A DNA stretch of 12,216 bases. Origin: Bacteroidota bacterium (GTDB lineage Bacteria > Bacteroidota > Bacteroidia > Chitinophagales > Chitinophagaceae). The notes beneath the pieces are model-generated. The model was not told where the DNA came from. It did not search any database and was given only the letters and a program-made list of their open reading frames with translations. Every line of letters begins with the position of its first letter. Position 1 is the first letter of the stretch. Position numbers and translations under genes: made by a program. Shown here piece after piece: positions 1 to 6,295 of the stretch. The stretch is taken from contig JAEZRL010000490.1 of the NCBI GenBank assembly GCA_023440945.1, positions 1 through 12,216 on the forward strand. Reading direction: 5' to 3'.

Positions 1-381
1 ATAAGTAACTGTTACATTAAACCGAGGCAGTATAACATTGAACATTTTCTTTGCCCAGGTGTATGGGTTTTTTACACTTACAATGTGATCGCCACTTTTC
101 ACATTGGCGAGCACTGCCGCAAAAATAGCAGCAGCTCCACTGTTGAATACAAGACAATCTTCTGCCTCATCCAGAGCAGCTAATTTTTTACGCAATATTT
201 CCACTGTTGGATTTAAGCCTCTGCTATAAAGAAAAGTTGAATATTCATCTTCAAAAGCTTTTCTTAATTCATCCACATTTTTAAAAGCGAAATTGCTTGT
301 TTGAACAATCGGCGGCGCTACAGCCTTGAAATAATTTCCCCTGTCTTCTCCTAATTCATTTATTATATAAGAAAGATCCAT
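1..381 (-). CDS. PLP-dependent Cys/Met metabolism enzyme, N-terminal part (3' end outside window)
   Basis: The first 127 codons of a fold-type I PLP enzyme of the Cys/Met metabolism family (cystathionine gamma-synthase, cystathionine beta-lyase, methionine gamma-lyase). ATG is at 381-379 and the frame stays open to the window edge. Visible family motifs are YSRGLNPT at residues 52-59 (the Tyr and Arg that in this family contact the PLP phosphate of the neighbouring subunit), FNSGAAAI at 79-86 (matching the usual SSGMAAI phosphate-binding turn) and GDHIV followed by Tyr107, the likely ring-stacking residue. The catalytic Lys lies beyond the window, so the exact reaction cannot be assigned. The gene starts 9 bases after the toxin stop, so it is probably the last known member of the permease-antitoxin-toxin transcript. 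A role in sulfur amino acid synthesis or breakdown is the likely inference and would fit an upstream amino acid permease. Confidence 0.9.
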   Translation of the reverse strand, partial: MDLSYIINELGEDRGNYFKAVAPPIVQTSNFAFKNVDELRKAFEDEYSTFLYSRGLNPTVEILRKKLAALDEAEDCLVFNSGAAAIFAAVLANVKSGDHIVSVKNPYTWAKKMFNVILPRFNVTVTY

Positions 382-390
382 GGTTTGTTA

Positions 391-699
391 TTAATAAAGT
401 AAAGGTTCTTGTTTTGTATGTCTTATCCGAATGATCATAACTTCATCATCTTCTAAGAAATAAGAAACACGAATGCGATGTAATTCAAATGCCCGATAAG
501 CATTATTTTGATTGTGCAATTTATATTTATCAGGAGGAAACTTCTCGGGGTGATAAGGAATATTGGATATTTCTTCTAAGATATCATTCTTCACTTTTTG
601 CGCATTCTGAGGAGAATCATTTTTAATGTAAGAAATAATTTCTCTTAATTTTTGTTTTGCCTCAGGTAACCAAACTATTCTCTTTTCTTTTTTTACCAT
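391..699 (-). CDS. ParE/RelE-family toxin of a type II toxin-antitoxin pair
   Basis: A 102-residue basic protein with the ParE/RelE layout: an N-terminal helical hairpin (WLPEAKQKLREIISYI, residues 10-25), a middle Pro-rich loop (HPEKFPPDKY), then a beta-sheet with the family pattern YRAFELHRIRVSYFLEDD and IIRIRHTKQEP near the end. ParE members poison DNA gyrase and RelE members cleave mRNA on the ribosome; sequence reading alone does not separate them, though the general look is ParE-like. The ATG overlaps the antitoxin stop by 7 bases (ATGGTAA shared), which implies translational coupling, with antitoxin first as in most type II modules. The frame is intact and no residue is obviously lost, so the toxin may be active. 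It lies 9 bases upstream of the PLP enzyme. Confidence 0.9.
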   Translation of the reverse strand: MVKKEKRIVWLPEAKQKLREIISYIKNDSPQNAQKVKNDILEEISNIPYHPEKFPPDKYKLHNQNNAYRAFELHRIRVSYFLEDDEVMIIRIRHTKQEPLLY

Positions 700-917
700 T
701 CTGATGATTCTTTCAAAACATCCTCATGTGAAATATAATTTCCTTCTTTTATTTGTTTCACTGCGGCCTCCAATTCATCAATGTACCTGATGACAGCTTC
801 TGCAAAAGAAAGATTCTTTTCTTCAGATCTTATTTTTTTAATCAGTTGCAAAAGTAAATGCTTCTCATTTGGTGTGAGAAGAGATATATAATGATTCAAT
901 TCAGTTTCGATGTTCAT
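693..917 (-). CDS. Type II antitoxin partner of the ParE/RelE toxin
   Basis: A 74-residue, mostly helical, charged protein directly upstream of and overlapping the toxin gene. The C-terminal segment, KQIKEGNYISHEDVLKESSEW, is the short tail typical of Bacteroidota antitoxins paired with ParE/RelE toxins: a G-x-x-I-S-H-E-D-V core ending in Trp, expected to wrap the toxin. The N-terminal half (residues 1-40, rich in Leu, Lys and Glu) has no clear ribbon-helix-helix or helix-turn-helix motif that I can name, so DNA binding and autoregulation are uncertain. ATG is at 917-915, 24 bases after the permease stop. No convincing promoter is seen in that short gap: TAATTTTA, two bases before the start, is only a near match to the Bacteroidota -7 box. 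Cotranscription with the permease therefore seems likely. Confidence 0.85.
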   Translation of the reverse strand: MNIETELNHYISLLTPNEKHLLLQLIKKIRSEEKNLSFAEAVIRYIDELEAAVKQIKEGNYISHEDVLKESSEW

Positions 918-941
918 ACCTAAAATTACATGATTATATCT

Positions 942-2270
942 TTAATGCTGTGTCCGTTTTCTTGTTAAAAAATAAAGAACCATAAATGCAGCTAAAACAA
1001 TAATGCCCGTCAAAGCTGTCATAGGTGTTTGCATTGCAATACTTATCGCTACAAACACATAAGCCGCAATAAAAATGATTGGTTGCAGCGGATATAATTT
1101 CATGGAATAAATTCCGGTTCCATTTAAATGTTTTGTTCTTTTTCTTAACCAGAAGATGCTTGCTGCCGATGCTGCCATGCCAAAACAATCAAGAAAGATG
1201 GTAAAGTTGAGGATCGCTTCAAATGTTTGCGCAAAAAAAAGTATTACAATACAAATAGCAGCAAAGGTGGTTAAAGAAGCAGTCATTACATCACGCTTTA
1301 CTGATTTTTTTTGAAACAAAGCGGGCAGCACACCATCTTCACTCATAGCAAACATCACTCTTGGATTACTTAATAACAACACATTTACATAAGCTAAAAC
1401 AGACAAAAAAAGTAAAGCAGAAAAAGTGGTGGCACCAGCAGGACCAAACATTTTGCCTGCTACAATAGATGCGATTTCTCTTTCATTCTGTAACTGTGAG
1501 AAACCAATTATTTTATAATAAGAAAAATTTACCAAAAGATATAAACCAATAATTATGGTAATGCCCATGAAAATACCGCGGGGAATATTTTTTGAAGGTT
1601 TATTTACTTCGCTTCCAAAATTGATGGTTTGCTGATAACCGCCATACGTAAATGAAACGGCGATGAGACTTAATCCAAACGATTGAACCCAGTTGGAAAA
1701 AGAAGGCTCGGCATTGTTGTTTGCAAGCGTTGTTCCAGGCGCAAAAGCGGAAGGCATTAGCAAACCCGCGATCAGCAGAACGACCATCGCAATTTTGATG
1801 ATCATCAAAACATTTTGTGTTTTTGCACTCATTCTTAAACCCATCAGATTGACGCCGTAAAAAATAACAATGGCGGAAGTTGCAATGAGCGCTTTGGTAA
1901 TATCTGTTGCAGGCTCACTAAAAAAAACCTGGCTTATGTAACCAGAACCAATCAACGCCACTGCGCTCAATGAGGCTGCATTTGAAATAAGGATAATACA
2001 ATTGATAGAAAAGGCTATTGAAGGATGATAAGCATACGAAAAAATACGATAATAGCCACCTGTAACCGGGTAACGGCTTCCTATTTCGGCATAGGTTAAA
2101 GCGCCGCATAAAGCTATTAATCCACCTGCTATCCAGGCTGAAAAATAAATGGTTGGGTTTAGTGCAAATTTAGCTGAAGTAGCTGCCGTTCGAAAGATTC
2201 CCATCCCAACTACTAATCCAACCACTATCATGGTGAGATCGAACAAAGAAAGTTTTTGGTTTGATCGCAT
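942..2270 (-). CDS. APC-superfamily amino acid permease
   Basis: A 442-residue, strongly hydrophobic protein with about 12 predicted membrane segments, the usual size for the amino acid-polyamine-organocation (APC) superfamily. The first helix carries VVGMGIF (residues 20-26), matching the G-x-G-I-F unwound segment that binds substrate in this family. The segment SFTYGGYQQTINFGSEVNKPSKNIPRG resembles the conserved helix 6 and following loop (F-x-Y-x-G, then E-V-x-x-P-x-K-x-I-P-R). It is expected to import or exchange amino acids across the inner membrane; the substrate cannot be read off. The ATG at 2270-2268 was chosen because it sits at the usual distance before helix 1. A 7-bp hairpin ends one base before it. 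It heads a same-strand series with an antitoxin, a toxin and a Cys/Met-type PLP enzyme. Confidence 0.93.
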   Translation of the reverse strand: MRSNQKLSLFDLTMIVVGLVVGMGIFRTAATSAKFALNPTIYFSAWIAGGLIALCGALTYAEIGSRYPVTGGYYRIFSYAYHPSIAFSINCIILISNAASLSAVALIGSGYISQVFFSEPATDITKALIATSAIVIFYGVNLMGLRMSAKTQNVLMIIKIAMVVLLIAGLLMPSAFAPGTTLANNNAEPSFSNWVQSFGLSLIAVSFTYGGYQQTINFGSEVNKPSKNIPRGIFMGITIIIGLYLLVNFSYYKIIGFSQLQNEREIASIVAGKMFGPAGATTFSALLFLSVLAYVNVLLLSNPRVMFAMSEDGVLPALFQKKSVKRDVMTASLTTFAAICIVILFFAQTFEAILNFTIFLDCFGMAASAASIFWLRKRTKHLNGTGIYSMKLYPLQPIIFIAAYVFVAISIAMQTPMTALTGIIVLAAFMVLYFLTRKRTQH

Positions 2271-2271
2271 A

Positions 2272-2302
2272 GATGCGTAAATGTAAGTAATACGAACGCA
2301 TC
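2272..2302 (-). promoter_or_regulatory. Hairpin in the leader immediately before the permease start codon
   Basis: A perfect 7-bp inverted repeat, GATGCGT at 2272-2278 and ACGCATC at 2296-2302, with a 17-base loop. On the minus-strand transcript the 3' arm ends one base before the permease ATG, so the stem would cover the ribosome landing site. It could dampen translation or be an operator. The repeat is seen; its function is inferred and a chance pairing is possible. Confidence 0.35.
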
Positions 2303-2351
2303 AAATTATTTTATAGATAAGAAATATTTGAGAGGAGAGTGTTGAACAATA

Positions 2352-2600
2352 TTAACTTTCAGGTAAGGTCTTTTTCAGGTAACATCCTTTCTCCATTTAA
2401 TCGATCGCTTCCTGTAATCGTAGAAAATTTTCACCTGATTTCATTAAATGCTAAGTTTCGTTGATTGCATTGTATTCCCTCATAGAAATAATCACCACAT
2501 TCTGTACTGTGCTTCTCCTCACTATTACTACTTTTTCATTCTTGTTCACTTTATTTAAATATTTTGGAAGGTTTTTTCTAAATTCTCTATAGTTCAGCAT
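2352..2600 (-). pseudogene. yefM: Decayed YefM/Phd-family antitoxin with two in-frame stops
   Basis: Reading the minus strand from ATG at 2600 gives 49 codons typical of YefM/Phd antitoxins: MLNYREFRKNLPKYL (helix 1), VVIVRR (strand), VVIISMREYNAINET (strand plus the conserved S-x-x-E-Y-N-x-x-x-E-T). A TAG at 2453-2451 interrupts it at codon 50. The same frame then continues in family style (HLMKSGENFLRLQEAID), meets TAA at codon 68 (2399-2397), continues as MEKGCYLKKTLPES and ends with TAA at 2354-2352. Compared from memory with the roughly 83-residue E. coli YefM, the 82 sense/stop codons align without gaps, sharing S55, N58, R61-L62, I66-D67 and G72. This suggests point-mutation decay without frameshift. 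The partner YoeB-type toxin is absent: only 81 bases remain before the permease and they show no remnant. The intact 49-residue N-terminal piece would keep the DNA-binding half and lose the toxin-binding tail. Confidence 0.8.
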
Positions 2601-2655
2601 ATCATACTTGTAAACAATAACAGCTATGAAAATAACCCTTTTACAGGAACTCAGC

Positions 2656-2663
2656 TAATTTTG
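2656..2663 (+). promoter_or_regulatory. Possible Bacteroidota -7 promoter element before the Nif3 gene
   Basis: TAATTTTG matches the Bacteroidota primary-sigma -7 consensus TAnnTTTG exactly and ends five bases before the Nif3 ATG at 2669. No convincing -33 TTG is seen about 20 bases upstream. If used, transcription would begin at or very near the start codon, giving an almost leaderless mRNA. In AT-rich DNA such an 8-mer can occur by chance. Confidence 0.25.
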
Positions 2664-2668
2664 AAACT

Positions 2669-3766
2669 ATGAAGATTAATGAAATTATAAAAGCACTCGA
2701 ATCGTTTGCGCCCCTGCCCTACCAGGAAAATTATGATAATGCAGGTTTGATAACCGGCCATGCGAGTTGGGATTGCACCGGCATTGTTTGCACATTGGAT
2801 GCAACAGAAGCGGTGATTTTAGAAGCAAAAAAAAACGGATGCAATCTTGTTGTAGCCCATCATCCGATCGTTTTTGGGGGGTTGAAAAAAATTACCGGCA
2901 GAAATTATGTAGAACAAACCGTCATCACAGCTATAAAAAACGATGTTGCGATTTATGCTATTCATACAAATCTTGATAATGTTCACAATGGTGTAAGTAA
3001 ACGAATGGCAGAGAAATTAAACCTGAAAAATTGCAAAGTGCTTGATCCTAAATATGGTTTGTTGAAAAAATTATATACGTATGTTCCGGAAGAAGCTTCA
3101 GAAAATGTTCGCTCTGCCATATTCAAAGCCGGTGGTGGCGATATTGGTAATTATGGTGAATGCAGTTTTAACGTAGAAGGTACGGGAACTTTCAAAGCAC
3201 AAACGGGTGCTGATCCGTATATCGGTGAAGTTGGCAAACGTACCACCGCTAAAGAGATAAAAATGGAAATCATTTTTCCGGCGCATATTCAATCGCAGAT
3301 TGTTAAAGCTTTGCTGGGAGCACATCCGTATGAAGAAGTAGCTTATGATATAATTACGCTGGCTAACGAATTTCAACAAGTTGGCAGCGGAGTGATTGGT
3401 GAACTGGAATCCGCTTTTGATGAAAAAGCTTTTCTTCAACAAATAAAAGATATTTTCAATTTACAGGTGATAAGGCATACGCCGTTACTTAATAAAAAAG
3501 TTAAAAAAGTAGCGCTTTGTGGAGGTGCAGGAAGTTTTTTAATTGGTAAAGCAATGGCTGCAGGTGCTGATTTTTATATAACTGCGGATGTAAAATACCA
3601 CGAATTCTTTGATGCGAATGGAAAAATGGTTATTGCTGATATTGGTCATTGGGAAAGTGAACAGTTTACTACTGACCTGCTGATTGATATTTTGCAATCA
3701 AAATTCCCTACCTTTGCCGTCCTTAAATCGAAGGTGAAAACCAACCCGCTGCATTATTTTATGTAG
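2669..3766 (+). CDS. Nif3/DUF34-family dinuclear metal-centre protein
   Basis: A 365-residue member of the Nif3-like (DUF34) family, annotated elsewhere as GTP cyclohydrolase 1 type 2 homologue (E. coli YbgI, B. subtilis YqfO). The metal ligands known from YbgI can all be placed: His64-His65 in VVAHHPIVFGG, Asp103 in HTNLDNVHNG, and His327 and Glu331 in ADIGHWESEQF. The N-terminal YDNAGLI (residues 22-28) is also typical. It is longer than YbgI (about 250 residues) because of a central insert of roughly 110-120 residues, the PII/CutA-like domain of the YqfO subtype, containing the segment GAHPYEEVAYD. Family members form hexameric rings; the in vivo reaction is not settled, with proposed roles in metal handling and cofactor metabolism. 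It is followed, after 121 bases, by the zinc-ribbon gene. Confidence 0.95.
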   Translation: MKINEIIKALESFAPLPYQENYDNAGLITGHASWDCTGIVCTLDATEAVILEAKKNGCNLVVAHHPIVFGGLKKITGRNYVEQTVITAIKNDVAIYAIHTNLDNVHNGVSKRMAEKLNLKNCKVLDPKYGLLKKLYTYVPEEASENVRSAIFKAGGGDIGNYGECSFNVEGTGTFKAQTGADPYIGEVGKRTTAKEIKMEIIFPAHIQSQIVKALLGAHPYEEVAYDIITLANEFQQVGSGVIGELESAFDEKAFLQQIKDIFNLQVIRHTPLLNKKVKKVALCGGAGSFLIGKAMAAGADFYITADVKYHEFFDANGKMVIADIGHWESEQFTTDLLIDILQSKFPTFAVLKSKVKTNPLHYFM

Positions 3767-3887
3767 ATGATTTTTGAAGCGTGATTGGAAATTGATGAAG
3801 CATAGCTGAACGTACAAGTGAGTGACACAACGAAGATGATAGCAGTAGTGCAGCCGATAAACAAAAAATAAAATTCTAAATTGATAT
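3767..3887 (+). other. Intergenic segment with a block unusually rich in GC for a spacer
   Basis: This 121-base spacer between the Nif3 and zinc-ribbon genes holds, at about 3775-3860, a stretch with clearly more G and C than other spacers in the window, with phrases such as ACGTACAAGTGAGTGACAC and AGCAGTAGTGCAGCCG. It is followed by an A-rich tail ending at the next ATG. No open frame of note and no strong hairpin are seen, apart from distant GCTG/CAGC ends. It could be a dispersed intergenic repeat, a leader RNA or a degraded insertion. No second copy was noticed in the window. Confidence 0.35.
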
Positions 3888-4643
3888 ATGGCAACAGTAA
3901 AAGATTACTCTGTTGAAGAAAAACTTTCCTCACTGGTAAAACTCCAGAAAATTGATTCAAAGCTTGACCAGATTCAAATATTAAAAGGTGAACTTCCGAT
4001 GGAAGTGAGCGATCTTGAAGATGAAATTCATGGTTTAACAAGCCGCAAAAACCGCATCGAAGAAGAAATTAATGGAATAACAGAATTCATTGAGCAAAAG
4101 AAAAATGCAATTAAAGAAGCGGATGCACTTGTAAAAAAATATGAAAAGCAAAGTGAATCAGTAAAGAACAACCGTGAGTTTGAAGCAATCAATAAAGAAA
4201 TTGAGATGCAGCAACTGGAAGGTAAACTTGCTGAAAAACACATTCGGGATGCAAATGAAGAGCTGGCTGAAAAAGTAAAGGCTTTGGATCATGCAAAAAA
4301 ACAAATTGCTACTAAAGAAGGCATTTTGAATGGCAAGAAAGGGGAGCTTGAAAAAATTATTGCAGATACTGAAAAAGAAGAAAAACAGTATGAAAGCATA
4401 GAGGAAGAAGCCCGTAAAGGTATGGATGAAAGATTGTTACATGCGTATGACCGCATTCGCAAAAATTATCGCAATGGCCTTGCAGTGGTTCCGGTAGAAA
4501 GAGATGCATGTGGCGGTTGTTATAATTCTATTCCTCCACAAAAACAAAGCGAGATAAGACAACGCAAGAAGGTTATGGTTTGCGAAAACTGTGGACGCAT
4601 TCTTGTAGATGATGAACTTAATAACGCCGTTGAAGTACAATAG
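3888..4643 (+). CDS. Coiled-coil C4 zinc-ribbon protein (CdsZ/FlgZ-like, zf-RING_7)
   Basis: A 251-residue protein. Residues about 10-190 are almost entirely charged heptad-like helix (Glu/Lys-rich, such as RIEEEINGITEFIEQKK), the long antiparallel coiled coil of this family. The C-terminus carries a C4 zinc ribbon with Cys208, Cys211, Cys232 and Cys235 (CGGCYNSIPPQ ... VCENCGRIL). Relatives include H. pylori HP0958/FlgZ, which binds RpoN and a flagellin transcript, chlamydial CT398/CdsZ, and M. tuberculosis Rv2229c, which also sits next to its Nif3 gene. There is no sign of flagella here, so a more general nucleic-acid or protein-binding role is inferred. The start ATG at 3888 follows an A-rich leader with no strong ribosome site. 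An intrinsic terminator follows the stop by 26 bases. Confidence 0.92.
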   Translation: MATVKDYSVEEKLSSLVKLQKIDSKLDQIQILKGELPMEVSDLEDEIHGLTSRKNRIEEEINGITEFIEQKKNAIKEADALVKKYEKQSESVKNNREFEAINKEIEMQQLEGKLAEKHIRDANEELAEKVKALDHAKKQIATKEGILNGKKGELEKIIADTEKEEKQYESIEEEARKGMDERLLHAYDRIRKNYRNGLAVVPVERDACGGCYNSIPPQKQSEIRQRKKVMVCENCGRILVDDELNNAVEVQ

Positions 4644-4669
4644 TTTTAAAAGTTTTATAAACTAATATC

Positions 4670-4705
4670 AAAAGGGTGCTTTCATCAGTACCCTTTTTTA
4701 TTTTC
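4670..4705 (+). terminator. Rho-independent terminator after the zinc-ribbon gene
   Basis: Arms AAAAGGGTGCT (4670-4680) and AGTACCCTTTT (4687-4697) form an 11-bp stem with one G-U pair and the six-base loop TTCATC, followed by a T-rich run to 4705. This closes the Nif3/zinc-ribbon unit. It overlaps the upstream GTG at 4676, which argues against that codon as the start of the next gene. Confidence 0.85.
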
Positions 4706-4711
4706 GAGCTT

Positions 4712-6208
4712 ATGAAGCAACTGGTAAGCATTATTTCCTTTTTATTATGTTTGTTATTATCGTTCGCTACTGATGCACAAAAAGTGTATGATTTCAATGC
4801 AACATGCCAGCAGGCTTATAAAGAAATAACAAGTCTTAAATTGGATAACGGGCAAAGACTTATTAATGTTGCAAGACAACAAAACCCTGATAACCTTATC
4901 CCCGATCTTTTGGAGGGTTATATTGATTTTTTTGTTTTGTTTTTTAATGAAGATCCTGCTGAATATAAAAAGCGAAAACAAAGTTTTGAAAACCGCATTA
5001 ACCGTTTAAGTGATGGTCCTGAAAATTCTCCCTATTATAAATATTGTTTATCTGTAGCGTATTTACAAAAAGCAACTGTTGCAATAAAATTTGGTGAGAG
5101 ATGGAGCGCAGGATGGAATTTCAGAAGAGCTTTCAGTCTTATAAAAGATAATAGGAAAAAGTTTCCAAATTTTCTACCGAATGATATGATTTATGGACCA
5201 ATGGAAGTTGTTGTGGGCGTTATTCCAGATGGTTATAAATGGATGGCGAGTTTGCTTGGAATGAGAGGTTCAGTAAAAGATGGAATGCGTTTAATGGAAA
5301 ACTTTGTTAACAGTAATGATCCTACTGCAAAGTTCTTTTTCAACGAAGCCACTTTTTATTATTGTTATCTTGTGTTTTATATTCAAAATAAACCTGAAGA
5401 AGTTTTTCAATTTATCAAACGAAAAAATTTAGATGTTGTAAATAATCATTTGTTTGCTTATCTCGCTGCTAACCTTGCCTTAAATAACAAACAGACCGAT
5501 TATGCAAGAAATGTTATCCTCAATAAAAATCCTTCTCCTGAATATTTAAGCACGCCTGTGTGGGATTTTGAAATGGCCTATGTAAAGTTGCATCATCTTG
5601 AATTACCTGAAGCAACAAAATATTTTGAAAGATTTCTGCAAAGATTTAAAGGAAAATTTTATGTAAAAGATGCATATGAAAAACTTAGCTGGTGTTATTA
5701 TTTACAGGGTAACATGGAAGCTGCGCAGCAAACAAGACAACAGCTTTTAAAGAGAGGAAACACAGACACTGATGCAGATAAACAGGCAAACCGTGAAGCT
5801 AAAACGGGAAGATGGCCGGGTGTTCTTCTGTTGAAAGCAAGATTGCTGAACGATGGTGGTTACAACAAAGAGGCTTTGTCTTTATTGTACGGGAGAACCA
5901 ATGATGATTTTTCCGGCGATCTTGATAGACTTGAATTTAATTATCGAATCGCCAGAATATATGATGATCTTGGAAGAGACAACGATGCAATTCCTTATTA
6001 CTTAACTGCGATGGAACTTGGAGTAAACAGAACAGAATATTACGCATCAAGGGCCGCACTGCAAATCGGTTATATTTACGAAAAGCAAGGCAAAAAAAGC
6101 ATTGCAATTTCTTTTTTCAACAAATGTCTTGCAATGGATGATCACGATTATAAAGATTCGATGGATCAAAAAGCAAAAGCCGGTATTGCGAGATGTAAAG
6201 GAGAATAG
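4712..6208 (+). CDS. Exported TPR-rich protein of unknown function
   Basis: A 498-residue protein starting at ATG 4712 with a clear signal peptide (MKQLVSIISFLLCLLLSFATDAQK, cleavage expected near residue 22; no lipobox Cys). An in-frame GTG at 4676 would put 12 extra residues ahead of the signal sequence and lies inside a terminator stem, so it was not used. The mature part is helical and rich in aromatic residues. C-terminal segments look like tetratricopeptide repeats, for example the run from DFEMAYVKLHHLELPEA to LSWCYYLQGNMEAA, then YRIARIYDDLGRDNDAIPYY and LQIGYIYEKQGKKSIAISFF, with the usual small-residue and aromatic positions. It is probably periplasmic and a protein-protein scaffold; I do not recognise a named family. 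Because a terminator lies just upstream it probably has its own promoter, but none was identified. Confidence 0.88.
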   Translation: MKQLVSIISFLLCLLLSFATDAQKVYDFNATCQQAYKEITSLKLDNGQRLINVARQQNPDNLIPDLLEGYIDFFVLFFNEDPAEYKKRKQSFENRINRLSDGPENSPYYKYCLSVAYLQKATVAIKFGERWSAGWNFRRAFSLIKDNRKKFPNFLPNDMIYGPMEVVVGVIPDGYKWMASLLGMRGSVKDGMRLMENFVNSNDPTAKFFFNEATFYYCYLVFYIQNKPEEVFQFIKRKNLDVVNNHLFAYLAANLALNNKQTDYARNVILNKNPSPEYLSTPVWDFEMAYVKLHHLELPEATKYFERFLQRFKGKFYVKDAYEKLSWCYYLQGNMEAAQQTRQQLLKRGNTDTDADKQANREAKTGRWPGVLLLKARLLNDGGYNKEALSLLYGRTNDDFSGDLDRLEFNYRIARIYDDLGRDNDAIPYYLTAMELGVNRTEYYASRAALQIGYIYEKQGKKSIAISFFNKCLAMDDHDYKDSMDQKAKAGIARCKGE

Positions 6209-6237
6209 TTTTTTTGAATAAAAACTAAAATAAGAAA

Positions 6238-6268
6238 GCTGTGATGAATTTATCAATCACAGCCTTTT
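6238..6268. terminator. Probably bidirectional terminator between convergent genes
   Basis: Perfect 8-bp arms GCTGTGAT (6238-6245) and ATCACAGC (6256-6263) with a 10-base loop. The right side is followed by CTTTTCT; on the minus strand the stem is followed by TTTCTTATTTTAG. It lies between the stop of the TPR gene (6208) and the stop of the PKD lipoprotein gene (6296), so it can end both transcripts. Confidence 0.75.
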
Positions 6269-6295
6269 CTGATTTTCATTGAAGTATTAAAACCG

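Noticed and set aside
2271..2351. Possible YoeB toxin remnant downstream of the decayed antitoxin
   Set aside because: All three minus-strand frames were read; none shows YoeB-like residues such as a W-x-x-Y-x-Y-W segment, and the space is too short for the gene.
2357..2382. Direct repeat TTTCAGGTAA at 2357-2366 and 2373-2382, upstream of the permease
   Set aside because: It falls within the 3' end of the decayed antitoxin frame and is only two short copies; it may be an operator but is more simply explained as former coding sequence.
2626..2658. 10-codon open frame (MKITLLQELS) just upstream of the Nif3 gene
   Set aside because: It is too short to support, has no leader-peptide signature such as repeated regulatory codons, and overlaps the possible -7 box.
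3754..4041. 95-codon minus-strand open frame over the Nif3/zinc-ribbon spacer
   Set aside because: It is antisense to two well-supported genes at its ends and its translation resembles no protein family I know.
4676..4711. In-frame GTG that would lengthen the TPR protein by 12 residues
   Set aside because: The codon lies inside the intrinsic terminator stem, and the extension would precede a textbook signal peptide beginning at ATG 4712.
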